From Riptortus pedestris (Eukaryota > Arthropoda > Insecta > Hemiptera > Alydidae), in contig CM032232.1 of assembly GCA_019009955.1 (NCBI GenBank), positions 57,625,501 through 57,689,500 on the forward strand: a stretch of DNA of 64,000 nucleotides. Reading direction: 5' to 3'. Of this stretch, positions 21,943 to 33,477 are shown piece after piece. The notes below the pieces were generated by a model, which saw only the letters and a list, made by a program, of their open reading frames with translations, was not told the DNA's origin and ran no database searches. A program made the translations under genes and the position numbers. Every line of letters starts with the position of its first letter. The first letter of the stretch is position 1.

Positions 21943-22425
21943 CTGTTAACGCTCTAGCGGTCGTTTTGTTTGATCGTTACCAAACTCGGAATTGAATCGT
22001 TTTATGTAAAAAGGAAGATCAAGTTCGTTAATGGCTGAAATCGGACCAGTGGGAGGGGGGGTTTAGAGGGGGTTTTTTTGGAAATTCAAAATATCTCCGT
22101 TATTATGCGTCGGATCGAAAAATTGTATAGAATCAATCTTATTGTAAATTAAATTTACTATAAATATTGTTATATACATTTATTCTGTATCTTGAATATT
22201 AACCGAGATATTTGCAATTGTATTCTGTGTGTGGTCGACGGAACCCCGCCATGTTCCGGACTCTCCGCCGAGAGCTCTGGTGGCCGTTTCCAGAACTATT
22301 CGTCCCTCGTGAATAGGTTTAGAGATCCCTTCCTACTACAGCTGTTATTAGGCGGATTTCTCTATTGTAAAACTTCACGTGGGAAATCTGCTTAGTTTAC
22401 GCAGCACCTGCGTAACGGACTTTTT
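21667..22425 (+). mobile_element. HINE type C, full length (reference copy)
   Basis: It is complete from TTTAGCAGATTTCCCTTAAG with an intact 20-bp palindrome (21672-21691). The 5' body is followed by a mixed TA/CA microsatellite (about 21795-21940), then TCTGTTAACGCTCTAGCGG and a poly-G tract at 22055. Module C comes next (CTCTCCGCCGAGAGCTC, 22260). It ends GGGAAATCTGCTTAGTTTAC with the hairpin CGCAGCACCTGCG and TAACGGACTTTT. Frames over it (21741-21995, 22192-22395) are not genes. Confidence 0.9.
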
Positions 22426-22554
22426 TAAATACTATTGGTGAAATTCTTGGTAAGTTGGTATTTTCACTGGTCTGTATTTGCCTGTCACCACTCTACCTTA
22501 TGAAATGCCCATCGAATCTACTCTCAAGATGACCTTCCATCTTCACGTTTCATC

Positions 22555-22690
22555 CAACGTTAAAGATTATAATCTTTAATGGCTGAAATTGGACCAGGGG
22601 GGGGTGGGGGATGAGAATTAAAAATATCTCCATTATTATGAGTCAGATAGAAAAATGTTTCAAAACCAATCTTGCTCTGAATTCTCTTAG
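22555..22690 (+). repeat. HINE body fragment
   Basis: AATGGCTGAAATTGGACCAG, a poly-G tract and ATATCTCCATTATTATGAG match the body. Both ends are missing. Confidence 0.55.
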
Positions 22691-23865
22691 TTTACAATCT
22701 TTGAGTGATGTTTGTTATTGTTGGTGCTCTTCTTGTTTTTGTTGCAATAGAGAACATATTGTTGATGATGGTTGAGATGAGATGACCAGTGTATGGGATA
22801 TCTACAGCGATAAATTACTTCATTGCAAATATGCAATCAGGAAAATTTTCTGTTTTCAGATTTTGGTGGAATTATCCGTTTTGACTTCCCAGAACCCATT
22901 AGACTAGTTCCTGCATGACGGCTGTACTCATGTACGTACGTACGTAAGCACGCATCTCGCATAGTTCATAAACACTTTCTTCAGAATACTGAAATCTCAT
23001 ATTTATAGTAGTGTTTTCTTTGTACCTATTAGAAATGTTCTATGACATTTTTTGGCCCATTGTATTATAATGGGTTAGTCTTAAATGTGTTTCAAATGAA
23101 ATAATGTTAAATTAAGTGCAAAAAAAGATTTTAGATGCAAAACTTTGTTGTCAAATTTCATCAAATTTTTCAGTTGTGTTAGCACATCAGATATTCTTTG
23201 TAACAGCATTAATTGGCTGCAACTAACTACAAAGGCGTAGTCTTTGATAATTATTTGACCAATATTTCAACTAAATAATGTATTAAATATAATATATTGA
23301 AGGATATATATAAATATACCACACACACACATCAAATGTTACTATATTTATGACAAATAAACTTTCCTTTTTTGAGAAATTTGATCATAGCGTTATGTCA
23401 CAATAGTACGGCCAGACCATTCTTAACGCGGTAATATGGAGCATTCCTGTTTAATTTGTTGGAGTGTAATTGCTTCTCTGTAATTACTTTGATACCGATT
23501 GGAAATTCCTCACTTTCTTCAGCTCTGTGAGATAAGGTTAAGTTAATTTTTTTTTTTTAAATTAAGCCTTTCACGACTATAATTTATAAGATCACTTAGT
23601 GTGTAATTTTTTAGATTATTTTTTCCCCGCTTTCAGTCATTAGTCTTACCTCTTAGTTGAGTTATCTGTCTTAGAACCATTTTCAATTAATCTCACAATT
23701 ATTTTTACTCAATTTTATTTACATCACGAAATATTTTAATCACGTAAATGCTACGTGATTAGAAATATAAATAAATTATTGCGTTGCAACTAATCACTCT
23801 TCTTTGCGAATTTATCTCACTTAATATTTTAATATCTTTAATAGATTTCTATAATAACAAAGCTT
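22691..23865. other. no gene recognised
   Basis: AT-rich DNA with a short ACGT run at 22933-22946 and a short CA run at 23321-23332. No coding signal. Confidence 0.45.
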
Positions 23866-24236
23866 TCAAGCAGGGGCTGACTAAACTAAGCAGATTTCCC
23901 ACAAGCCGGTTCCACCTGACCAAAGTGTTCTCTATTTCTTAGTAAAAATTCGATGATTAGAAGTGAGGTGTTTATTGAGGACTAGAAACAAAATGTGCAA
24001 ATAACTCGTTTCATATTTGTGTTATGAAAAAATGTGCGGATCAGTAATTGTAGAGCACTAATTGTTCAACAAGATTGGTTCTATAACATTTTTCGAATCG
24101 GCTCATTATAACAGAGATATTTTGAATTTTCGAATTCCACCTCCCTTTAAAGTCCTCCCTCCATTCCTGATCCGATTCAGCCATTAACGAATATGATCAT
24201 TAGATCGGTTATATATCGAGTACGGTACAGAACAAA
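23866..24236 (-). mobile_element. HINE module A with 3' end, minus
   Basis: The terminus AGCAGGGGCTGACTAAACTA is followed by module A up to CGAGTACGGTACAGAACAA. The 5' half is missing because another copy starts immediately at 24238. Confidence 0.7.
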
Positions 24237-24237
24237 T

Positions 24238-24693
24238 AAACTCCGACACGCAGGGGCTGCGCTAACTAAGCAGATTTCCCACTTGCGTCCCGTATTTGCA
24301 TTTATCTCATGACATAAAAGTTTAATGTTAACAATATTTGTTATTTAGGCTTTAAATAAAGTGTAGATATGACATGAGTAGGAGTGGGGGTTTACTGAAG
24401 TCCGAAAACTAAAAAACGCCAATATCTTGGTTAATATTAAAGACAATGAAAACATTTATTTAACAACATTTATAGATCTTTTAATTTTCAATAAGATTGG
24501 TTCTATACAATTTTTCGATCCGTCGTTCAGTAACGGAGATATTTCGAATTTTTGAAAATCCTCCCCTTTAAACACCCCCTCCCACTTATCCGATTTCAGC
24601 CGTTAACGAACTTGATCTTTATTTTTACAAAAGACGTTTAAATATGGAGTTTGGTAATGATCAAGCAACAATTGTGACCGCTAGAGCGTTATC

Positions 24694-24776
<83 letters not shown>

Positions 24777-24905
24777 ATTTTGAAGGGCCTCATTTTCGTC
24801 ATCTCCTGGGTAGGATCGATGGACATTTGAAGAAAATTTTCGAAAATCGAGTCATGAGTACGACCTCAATAGCTGATTTCCTTTAAGGGAAATCTGTTAA
24901 AACGT
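24238..24905 (-). mobile_element. HINE type B, full length, minus
   Basis: 3' end CTCCGACACGCAGGGGCTGC directly follows the previous copy (head to tail). ATTTGCAT-like text, the body, and a TA/CA core at 24697-24776 lead to the 5' end GCTGATTTCCTTTAAGGGAA at about 24871-24890. Confidence 0.85.
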
Positions 24906-24919
24906 TTTCGAGGCATGTA

Positions 24920-25420
24920 CGTACGCTCTTCATCATCACTCAACGTCTTTGATTGTATCTCATATAAACAAGGTTTGTTGAAAACCGCAGTTGTTATTTA
25001 AGACATATTATGATATATCGGCTTATTGTTAACTTGCAAGTACTAAAGGGTGGAGATCACCAATTGATGATACCTCGGTTAATATTCAATATAATGAAGA
25101 GTGAAAATAGCAATATTTTTATTTATTAACGTCCACTTTGTGCAACTAAGGCTAACTGGGACAGGTTATCTACAGGAACCAACAGTACCAAATAAGGTTG
25201 GTCATGAGCAATTTTTCGATCTGACGTATATTAATGGGGAAATTTAGAATTTTTGAAATTCCCCCTCTAAACCACCCCCTCCACTCAGTGTTCTAATATC
25301 AGCTGTTAACGAACTTGTCCTTTAGTTTTACTAAAATGTTTACATTTTGAGCTTGGTAACAATCGTTCGAACAAAATTTTCGGCTGCTAGAGCGGTAACA
25401 GGCTAGTATGTATGTATATA
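24920..25420 (-). mobile_element. HINE type B fragment, minus
   Basis: Module B text (TTGATTGTATCTCATATAAA, 24950) continues to ATTTTCGGCTGCTAGAGCGG near 25377. A short minus-strand SINE tail (TTATTAACGTCCACTTTGTG, about 25123-25142) interrupts it. Confidence 0.65.
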
Positions 25421-26044
25421 AAATAAAAATTACATTCTACAGCATATATGTGCTTCTTAATTGTACAATTGTCCTACAGATTTGCGAAGATTTGAAGGAA
25501 TTTTTGTGCAACTTTACCATATGGCTAAACCCAATTTTGTACAGGAAAATAAAATGGATCCATTCTTCGATTCATACTTTGGTCGTTCATTCTTAAATAA
25601 TATAAGGTATAATAGGAAGAGGTTGTGATATAAATGAGCTATGTAGCTTTGATAAGACAATGCAATAGGTTGCCAACTTTCTAGATCTATTCTTAGTTGA
25701 CGGCAGCATAGTACAACATACACCTGTCCTCTCTCTATCTCTCAAAAACCCACTAGTCCCTTTTAAATAAATGTGATTTAAGACTGTCTTAATTTATTTA
25801 TCGCGCATCGATATCATTATTTTTATCAAGATAAATTTTAGTATATAATATTCGAATATTCTCATGATTGTATATAACCAAAAATTTTTAACAATCTTTA
25901 TCTGGCATTTCACATTTGTTTCCCCCACAAAATGTAGAATTTTCATTCTGCATAAGACTGAAAACGAACTATTAAACAGAAGCAGAGGATACTGACATAA
26001 ATGCCTGAGCTTGAGCAATGTACGGACAATAATAAAAATATTGT
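25421..26044. other. no gene recognised
   Basis: AT-rich, unique-looking. Open frames of 60-74 codons on both strands have no domain features. Confidence 0.45.
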
Positions 26045-26313
26045 ATAATTATATTTATGCAATTGGGGACATGGTCGATCAACGTATTTGCATGTATCCC
26101 AATTAGTAAAGAACTTTATAAAAATTTGAAAATCCAGCTAATATCCACAGATATTTTGAATTTTTTCGATTTTCTTCTGCCCCCCTCTTATGGGTCCGAT
26201 AGCAGTCTATAACAAGCACGATATTTAATTTTACCTGAAACGCTTATTTTCGAGTTTGGAAACGATCAAACATAAATTGCAACCACTTGACAGTAACCAC
26301 ATACAAACACACA

Positions 26314-26356
<43 letters not shown>

Positions 26357-26375
26357 AAACACCATACATATATAT
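26045..26375 (-). mobile_element. HINE type B fragment with (CA)n, minus
   Basis: GTATTTGCATGTATCCC starts the recognisable part. CTGAAACGCTTATTTTCGAG and a (CA)n run (26311-26350) follow in the position where other copies have (TA)n. Confidence 0.65.
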
Positions 26376-26659
26376 CAGCTGGCTATATAGACTTTTAGGA
26401 TCTTCAAAGGATTCGTGATCAGTGTTTTACGGAGGGAGTGATCAACTTGACGTAAAACCCCCGATAACCAAGGAGGACATGGATTAAGATGTCTCCAGTA
26501 GATTAACGGGTCTCATTTCTGGGGGTGGGCAGTGAAATTATTTCTATCTGATGCCCAATCGTTCCAAAAACATTTATCGCACTGTAGTCTAAAATTAATG
26601 TCTTGTTAGGAAATTCTTCGGCTCTTGAGTTACGAATGAAATTAATATTTTGGGGACAC

Positions 26660-26768
26660 AAAATAGCCATTTTATGGCGTTGATCTTAATCACACTTGGT
26701 AAACCTTGAGTCCTGGGTTCGATTTCCACCTGGGTCATATGAATTTATGTAGTAACGAACTCTTTAAT
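26660..26768 (+). mobile_element. SINE 5' part, cut by a HINE
   Basis: GGTAAACCTTGAGTCCTGGG, the B-box-like GGTTCGATTTCC and GTAGTAACGAACTCTTTAA belong to the SINE. It stops where the next HINE begins at 26769. Confidence 0.65.
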
Positions 26769-27207
26769 ATAAAAGTCCGTCACGCAGGGGCTGCGTAAAC
26801 TAAGCAGATGTCCCACTTAAAGTTATACAATAGGAGAATCTCCATACGAGAGCCGAACAGATGCGGCAAAGGGCCGAACTAGCTTTTGGCGGGAAACAGT
26901 CATCCCTTATCGGCCCAAATTTAATAAAAATGCAAATATCAGGATTAATATTCAAGATAGAGAATAAATGTATAGAACAATATTTATAGAACATTTAATT
27001 TGCAATAAGATTGGTTCTATACAATTTTTTGATCCGAAGTATGGTAACGGAGATATTTCGAATTTTCGAAAATCCCCCTCTAAAACCCCCCTCCCACTGG
27101 TCCGATTTCAGCCATTAACGAACTTGATCTGTCTTTTTTGCAGAAAACGTTTAAATATCGAGTTTGGTAACGATCAAATAAAAATTGCGACCGCTAGAGT
27201 GTTAACA

Positions 27208-27260
<53 letters not shown>

Positions 27261-28248
27261 TAGCCAAGGTACCCGGCTTCGCTCGGGAAATCATTTGAGA
27301 CGGAAAGATTTTATTTTGTTTTTGGCAATGCTACTATGTGTAGAACTGTTCTTCCCGTCTAGGCGCACTTTTCCCCGTAAGGGTCCCTTGGGCGACTTAT
27401 GGAAAAAAATTTAGGTTTGAAGAATAAATGAAAATAAGTTTCTAATCATTCCCTCTCCACTGTTTGACGCTACCGTGAATAATTCAAATCATAATCATGG
27501 ATAACATTTATTATAATGAAATATCATCTATAATGTGCGTATTTTGTATATAAGATCTAGCTAACAACCCGGCAATACCCGGGAAATCGCTGACAGACTA
27601 ACGTTTGTATTTCTATAGAAAATCGTTGAAAAATCAATTGGAATCGGAATATCACAATTTTTCATTTCAGGCCTCCCTCATAACCCCCACTCCCGTTTGG
27701 ACCTACAAATTTTAATCCTATAATCATGGAAGAATTAATGCTAATTCACATTCCGAGTTTTTTTAAGTTCGGTTCAATAGTTAGTCCCCAACAAAGTTGT
27801 TGGCCCCCGCTCTAGAATATTTATTTTGATAAAATTTTAATAATAATTTTTTAAAAAATGTTTATTTTCATAAAAGAAATTTTAGATTTGCCATAAGCTA
27901 AGGGAAATTTTCATCGAAGTATAGTTAAAAACACTATAATTGATCAGTTATCGAGCGGGATGATAATGATTAAATTACTAAAATGACTATAAAAAATAGG
28001 GGTTGGTGATAAAAAAGTAAAAATTTAGGGTTGTATGTATTTTTTAATGCCACATTATAAAAAAATAAAAACAAAAAATTTCGTCCAAAAATTAAAAAAA
28101 AATGTTAAGGGTGAACAACCCTTATCACTTAGGGGTATGAAAAATAGATAGTAGCCGATTCTCAGACCTACTGAATACGCATATAAAATTTGGTAAAAAT
28201 CGGTAAAGCCGTTTCGGAGGAGTACCGTAACTAACATTGTGACATGGA

Positions 28249-28321
<73 letters not shown>

Positions 28322-28445
28322 TGAACGGACCTCATTTTCGACATCTCCTGGGTTTGATCGATGGACATTTGAAGAAAATTTTCAAAAATCGCGTTATGAG
28401 TACGACCTCAATAGCTGATTTCCCTTAAGGGAAATCTGCTAATAC
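26769..28445 (-). mobile_element. HINE type C, complete, split by Helitron
   Basis: 3' end AAAAGTCCGTCACGCAGGGG, module C (GCCGAACTAGCTTTTGGCGG), body, then (TA)n at 27210-27258. After a ~1-kb Helitron the (TA)n resumes at 28253-28319, followed by GACCTCATTTTCGACATCTC and the perfect 5' palindrome at 28417-28436. Removing the insertion restores one normal HINE. Confidence 0.85.
27260..28252 (-). mobile_element. Helitron with two 3' ends, minus
   Basis: The right edge, read on the minus strand, is a Helitron 5' opening in TA-rich DNA (AAAATTTCCATGTCACAATG, CTCCTCCGAAACGGC, CTACTATCTATTTTTCATAC). An inner 3' end on the minus strand is CCCGGGTATTGCCGGG followed by TTGTTAGCTAG, ending at 27557. 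An outer 3' end about 300 bp further is CCCGAGCGAAGCCGGG followed by TACCTTGGCTAG, ending at 27260 and flanked by T. Hairpin plus CTAG plus T is the canonical Helitron terminus. It is non-autonomous, with no Rep/helicase coding. Confidence 0.75.
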
Positions 28446-28534
28446 ATAATCCCACCCTAGCTAGAAGAGGGTGGTAACATATAGATAACACGTGCCGTAT
28501 AGATCATATAGATTAAAGTGTACGTTAATACATA

Positions 28535-28748
28535 ACAAACAACATTTATTATTATTAATTAACGTCTACTTTTTGCTACTTGTTTATTGGGACGCGTTAT
28601 CTACGCGTTACCACTGTTTTTTTATTTAATGAGTCAGTCATTAAATAAATTCCTTATGCCCAGGTGGGAATCGAACTCGCCACTCTATGTTTTCCACGTG
28701 GGATAAAGGCCAACGTTTTAACTCACATAGCTAACCCGAGCCCCCCAA
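28535..28748 (-). mobile_element. SINE, full length, minus
   Basis: Tail TTATTATTATTAATTAACGTC, body (TTATTGGGACGCGTTATCTA), B-box complement GGGAATCGAACTCGCC, and the tRNA-like head complement TTTTAACTCACATAGCTAAC ending CCCGAGCCC. It is not a tRNA gene because the fold beyond the boxes is lost. Confidence 0.85.
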
Positions 28749-29060
28749 AAACATTTCTTTCAATTTGACCGTATGACGTGGTTCATAGTCTGAACCAGCT
28801 TCGAAACTGACCTTATAATACGGTATAAGTCTTTAAGAGATGTAAAATTCTCTTGCATAAGTTAATTTCCTTTTTCTCAAAAAGATTAAGTGTCAGGAAC
28901 CTTGAGACCCATTTGCAAAAGTAGGTCGGGCTATTGCAAGAATCGGAATGAACACTCCAGTACATGGTTGATTACTTTCGCGACCCAGATATAACATTTC
29001 TATTTTATTAAAATATTGAATATTCTATTCATATAGCCCACCAAATAATCGTCCGTAGTA
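28749..29060. other. no gene recognised
   Basis: Unique-looking sequence between two repeat clusters. Confidence 0.4.
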
Positions 29061-29295
29061 CCTTCGAAAAGGTCCGTATTTCCCACTTCCAGGAATGAAA
29101 AGCTTATCATCTCACCTCACTATCTATTCATTGATTCTGACTTAATAAGAGGCCTAAGTAAACATGGATTGGAATTTAAACTGCACATGCGAGTTTTTAC
29201 GAGGCTCTTCTATATGATCGCTGTAAGAAACGGTTTGGTAACAATCAAGCAAAAATTACGGATAAATATAACGGGTTGAAAATGGATAAATATAT
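29061..29295 (-). repeat. HINE module E fragment, minus
   Basis: AGGTCCGTATTTCCCACTTC, GAATGAAAAGC and ATTTAAACTGCACATGCGAG resemble the copies at 32650 and 63203. The hairpin is lost. Confidence 0.4.
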
Positions 29296-29304
29296 TTAAA
29301 ATTA

Positions 29305-29525
29305 AATGAAATTATTTATTTACGTCCACTTTGTGCCACTAAGGCTAATTGGGAGGTGTTATCTATAGGTTAACACCTTTTTCTAGCCAGGGTGGGACTA
29401 AGGATTTTATTTAGTAAATTCCGTTACTAAATAAACTCCCATTGCCCAGGACAGGAATTGAACTCACCACTCTAGGTTTACCATGTGACATTAAGGTCGA
29501 CGCTTTAACTCACATGGCTAAAAAT
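29305..29525 (-). mobile_element. SINE, full length, minus
   Basis: TTATTTACGTCCACTTTGTG starts the tail side. CTAGCCAGGGTGGGACTAAG, the B-box complement GGAATTGAACTCACC and the head complement TTTAACTCACATGGCTAA follow. It sits directly beside a plus-strand HINE. Confidence 0.85.
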
Positions 29526-29529
29526 ATTT

Positions 29530-30010
29530 TAATTTTGAAAGGGAAATAAGCTAGTAAAGTGGAATTCATGACACGATTTACGTCAATTTTTTATGAAAAC
29601 CTAGAATATGACGAAAATGAGGTTCGTTCAAAATTACACACACACACGTAAATACACGCGCACACACACGTGCACACACGCACAGAGCACACACGCATGT
29701 ACCTTTTATCTCTCAAGCGGTCACAACTTTTTTTTATCGTTGCCAAACTAGATATATTTCGTGTAAAGGTAAAGATCAAGTTTGTTGAAGACTGAAATTG
29801 ATTCGGAGGAGGAAAAGGGGGCTAGAAAAGGGGAAAATAGAAAATTCTAAATATATCCGTAATTTACAATACTTTTGGTCTGCAGACTTTATGTCAAATA
29901 TTAACCTTTGTATTTGTATTTTAAAAGATTTCCCTTATGGGGAATCTGCTATTCGAGATTTTCGAAAAATTTTCCTCAAATGTCTATTGATCCTATTTTT
30001 TAAAAATGTT
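29530..30010 (+). mobile_element. HINE fragments with CA-rich core, plus
   Basis: A degraded 5' half (ATGACGAAAATGAGGTTCGT) with an imperfect CA repeat (29636-29696) leads into the body (AAAGATCAAGTTTGTTG). A second 5' end (GATTTCCCTTATGGGGAATC, 29928-29947) starts a further copy. Confidence 0.65.
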
Positions 30011-30049
30011 TAGCCTTTAATGAATCCATACATTTAGTCAGGCACGTTA

Positions 30050-30805
30050 ATAATAAAAACATGCAAAGCCTTATTCCAAGATTAAATACCAAATTCATGT
30101 GACAAACATCTACTGTGTGAGGTAGATGCAAATACGTTCTGTGATGACGTCATCAATTTAGATTTTACCTTCTTCACTCGAAATTTTTTTTTATCTATAC
30201 CATATTCTTATTTCTAACCTATTTATTCAACACTAGAGATAATATTAGTTGATATCTGTAATCGGACTAAGAATTGAGGGCGGATTTGAAAATTCAAAAT
30301 ACCTGCGTTATTCGTTTTGGACTGATAAGTGTCATAGATCCAGTCTTGTTAAACTATTGACGCTCTACAATTGATGTTGTATACATTTATTAGTAACTCA
30401 TATATTAAGCAAGCTATTCATGCTCTTGTTTTCTGCCGTCATTAACCCCCACTTATATTCATGGGATTTTGTATTTAGAAATAGAAAATGTATTGATGAG
30501 GTGGTGTTACTTCTATGCCATCTCAGCACTTGTGAAATCTGCTTAGTTTACGCAGCCCCAGCTTAGTGGACGACTGTTAATATTTAGTCTTTAATAAAAC
30601 CCACTCCCACTCATGTGATTTTCACTTCGAGTAACTGAACCACTCAACATCTTATAAACAGCTAGTATTTCAATTCCAGTTTATATATATTTCTTAATAG
30701 GGTAGAATTATAGAATACATGGTGAGTTGAGATTATAGCGTGCCGTATCCTAGGTTGTGTGTGAGTTGTTAGTCTACACAGCCCCTGCGTGACGGACTTT
30801 TCTGC
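30050..30805 (+). mobile_element. HINE modules B+A with two 3' ends
   Basis: ATGCAAAT (30126-30133) and TGACGTCA (30145-30152) mark the end of module B. Module A follows (GTTAAACTATTGACGCTCTA). The first terminus is at 30535-30575 (GTTTACGCAGCCCCAGC). A second, after a further module A-like piece, is at 30765-30802 (TCTACACAGCCCCTGCGTGA, CGGACTTTTC). Confidence 0.7.
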
Positions 30806-31104
30806 CATATGGTTTTCTCTCAGCTGATATATTTGTTCGGTATACATACCTGTGCCCTATGGATTAAAATAATAGAAAGTGGGTTGGCTGGAGAGAGTAC
30901 CGAGATATTGAGGGAGCAGCCTACTAGGCCACCGACTATAGCAGCTACAGCGACTTCGCTCTCTGCTATTTGCTCTATTTCACTCATCCTATTGCTCAAA
31001 CGAATTCATCGTTCGCGATTTCCTCTGAAATCAAATGTGTTATTCCATAAAATTAATTAGATGTTTGATTGATTCAAATCAATTAATTATGTTGAATAGA
31101 ATAA

Positions 31105-31800
31105 AATAGGATATACTATATATTTATTTGGCAAAGATTTACGACTTGTTCAAATTAAATAAACAAATAACAATCCTGTCTATTTAAATAAATAATTATA
31201 TCCAAAATCTTGAGATCAACAATAATATGACAATAAAAAAAAAAAAAAAGCAATATAGTGTAAATAGTAAAATATAGTACATAAAAGATAACTAAAAGCA
31301 TTCTGTAAACCCTTTTCCGTCTTAATATAACATTTAACTGGAGTGTGGTCCATCAGCACTTAAAGATTCCAGAGTATTGCATGCTGACGTGATAAAGCAG
31401 TAAATCTTGTGTAGTTTTTCGAGGCTTTCGCTACTAAGTATCTCTTCAATTTTATGCACATTACTGACTGCTGAGGAAAGTGTTTGTAGATATTTATTTC
31501 TGTCTTCGATGAGCTTCTCACAGTAAAGAAGTATATGTAACAGGCTATTAGGGATGAGCTGATTACAAAAAGCAAAGCAAGCAATTGCAAAGTTCCTGAG
31601 CTTTGAATGAGAAAGTTTTGTTTCGTGATTGAAGTTTGGTGAATTCGGAGCTTGATATCTTAATTGGCTAACAGATCTTAGCTTTTTTATGTTTGTCTTA
31701 AATGACAGGTAGTTCTCCGGGCTGGATATATTAAAACTGGATATAGTTCTGTAGACGGGGCTACTTTTGGAATTTGTAGCTTGGTGGATCAAAAATTAAT
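31105..31800 (-). pseudogene. LINE 3' end, RNase H-side C-terminus remnant
   Basis: A 152-codon minus frame (31792-31334) reads FKTNIKKLRSV, HSKLRNFAIACF, then LLHILLYCEKLIEDRNKYL. This order (short helices, then a HILxxC-type segment) is seen near the C-terminus of non-LTR retrotransposon polyproteins. The cysteine pair that usually precedes HIL is missing, so a small deletion is likely. Downstream on the minus strand an AT-rich 3' UTR ends CTTTGCCAAATAAATATATA near 31120, like LINE tails. Only this 3' piece is present. The clade is not assigned. Confidence 0.5.
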
Positions 31801-32049
31801 TATATTGATGAACTGCTTCAAATTTCCAAATAGTTTGCGTAATAAAGTTTATTTATTTGTTTATTCCTAATATCTGTGGTGTTTGGAATGATGAAGGTGA
31901 AGTAAGCATTTAAAAAGAATAGGATCATCAATTAACTCGATCATTTAAAGCAAGAGGTTTTATTTATACATTTGGAACAAAAAACCATAAATACTGCTCA
32001 AGTTCCTTCATATCCGTGCTTAGACTATTACAATATAATAGAATGTTGT

Positions 32050-32280
32050 ACCTTCGTTAATGTGAACCAATCTTGTTAAACTATTGGTTCTCTACATTTT
32101 CTCGTAACGGGTTATTCGTATTTTCTTGTTTTTCGCCTACAATAAACCCCCACTATTGCTCATCGAATATTGACTTATAGAAATAGAGAATATATGGTTA
32201 GATGATATTACTAGTATGGCATTCCAACATGTGGGAAATATACTAAGTTTTACGCAGCCCCTGCGTGACGGACTATTTCG
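32050..32280 (+). mobile_element. HINE module A with 3' end
   Basis: CCAATCTTGTTAAACTATTG, CAATAAACCCCCACTATTGC and the terminus TTTTACGCAGCCCCTGCGTG, then ACGGACT. No 5' half is attached. Confidence 0.75.
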
Positions 32281-32649
32281 TGACATGGTTAGATCGATGT
32301 ACTTATGAAGAAATGTTTTGATAATAGTGTCATCAGTAACCACCATAACTTATTCCTTGTAAGGTATAAAAAATGTTGCTTAAATTACTTAACTGTTCAT
32401 ACGTAAATACTGTTACGTCAATATATATTATAGTTTGTCGTTAATATTTTATAAAAGGATTTTTTATAGATTCTGTGTTGTCATAAATTGTTTCAATAGA
32501 AAGAATTGTTTGTGTAACTAAGGTAATAAAAAATAATATCTAAAGAACTGCAATAAACTACAAAAACCCAGTCGATAATTGACAGCTCAGTGTTATCATA
32601 GCTTATTGCAGAATAATGAGTTTTAGTTTGAATTATTTTGAAGTATAAT

Positions 32650-32830
32650 TCTTCGAGCAGGTGCTACGTAAAGTTAGCAGGTTTCCCACCAATCTATAAA
32701 AATACGACTTCAGATTTAAATCGGACATGCGAGTATTAGTGGTACAATTATTGAAAGTGAAAATTCCTTGTGCAGGAGTGGGAGTTAACTGAAGACTGAA
32801 ACCAAAAAAAAAAAATACAAGACTCACAAT
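32650..32830 (-). repeat. HINE module E with 3' end, minus
   Basis: CGAGCAGGTGCTACGTAAAG is a mutated 3' terminus and GCAGGTTTCCCACC the subterminal repeat. Continuing text (CAGGAGTGGGAGTTAACTGA) matches module E. Family text resumes at about 33280 after the inverted-repeat insertion. Confidence 0.5.
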
Positions 32831-32920
32831 TGACCCAACATCACTTATCTAATCTGGAAGGAATAGTTTCAGAATGTATAGAAATACAATTCTCTTTAAA
32901 TCACTTTATAACTAACACTT

Positions 32921-33239
32921 CACATGTTTCACGTTCTTTATTTCGACCCCTCATCAGGAGTATAATCTTTACATCTAAAACCAAGTCTGCCTAGTAGCGT
33001 TGACGCTATTTCAACGGGGAACGGTGTAGTATACATCGATTATAAAGGTAGATTGCAAAATATCGATTTAGCCATGTATCGATTTATACTGGATTTCGGT
33101 GACAGGCTGGCTCTTCTTATCAGTATAGACGAAACCGTTCTAGAGAAAGTATGTCTCTCTAGGCCATCGGCTGACTTTGGATTTAGGTGTAAGGATTATA
33201 CTTTTGATGATTCGTTGAAGAAAAGAACGTGAAACATGT
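32921..33239. mobile_element. inverted-repeat element, Penelope-like ends
   Basis: An arm of about 67 bp at 32921-32987 (ACATGTTTCACGTTCTTT at its start) is repeated inverted at 33173-33239 around a ~185-bp centre rich in ATCGAT words. On the minus strand of the left arm CTCCTGATGAGG precedes TCGAAAT and GTGAAACATGT. Such CTGATGA...GAAAC words occur in Penelope-like retroelement ends. The stem needed for an active hammerhead is absent. It lies inside a HINE. It may instead be a MITE. Confidence 0.5.
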
Positions 33240-33361
33240 TAAGTTTCACCCTGTGTCTACCAGTGATATTAAAAAATACACATACCTCGCTAATATTCAA
33301 ATTAACAAATTTGGTTTTACATTATTTTTCTATCATCTCAAATCAACGGAAAAATATTTCT

Positions 33362-33460
33362 ATTAGCGGCTATTGAGGTCGTAATCATGACACGCATTTC
33401 GAAGATTTTCCTCATTTGTCCATCAATCCTATCTAAGAGATGACGAAAATGTGGCGAGCT
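33362..33460 (+). mobile_element. HINE 5' end fragment
   Basis: TAGCGGCTATTGAGGTCGTA, GACACGCATTTCGAAGATTT and CTAAGAGATGACGAAAATG match the 5' half. The palindrome is lost. Confidence 0.65.
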
Positions 33461-33477
33461 GTGGTGATTTTCGTAAA

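Noticed and set aside
21741..21995. Long frames with IYIYIY or THTHTH runs (also near 24644, 26968, 33433-33862, 48189, 55469)
   Set aside because: They are translated (TA)n or (CA)n microsatellites plus HINE text; no protein is implied.
28535..28748. tRNA gene-like A and B boxes (also at 29305, 41684, 59730)
   Set aside because: They belong to a dispersed SINE with a common body and tail; the tRNA fold beyond the boxes is lost.
32921..32987. Hammerhead ribozyme
   Set aside because: CTGATGA and GAAA are present on the minus strand, but the intervening bases cannot form stem II.
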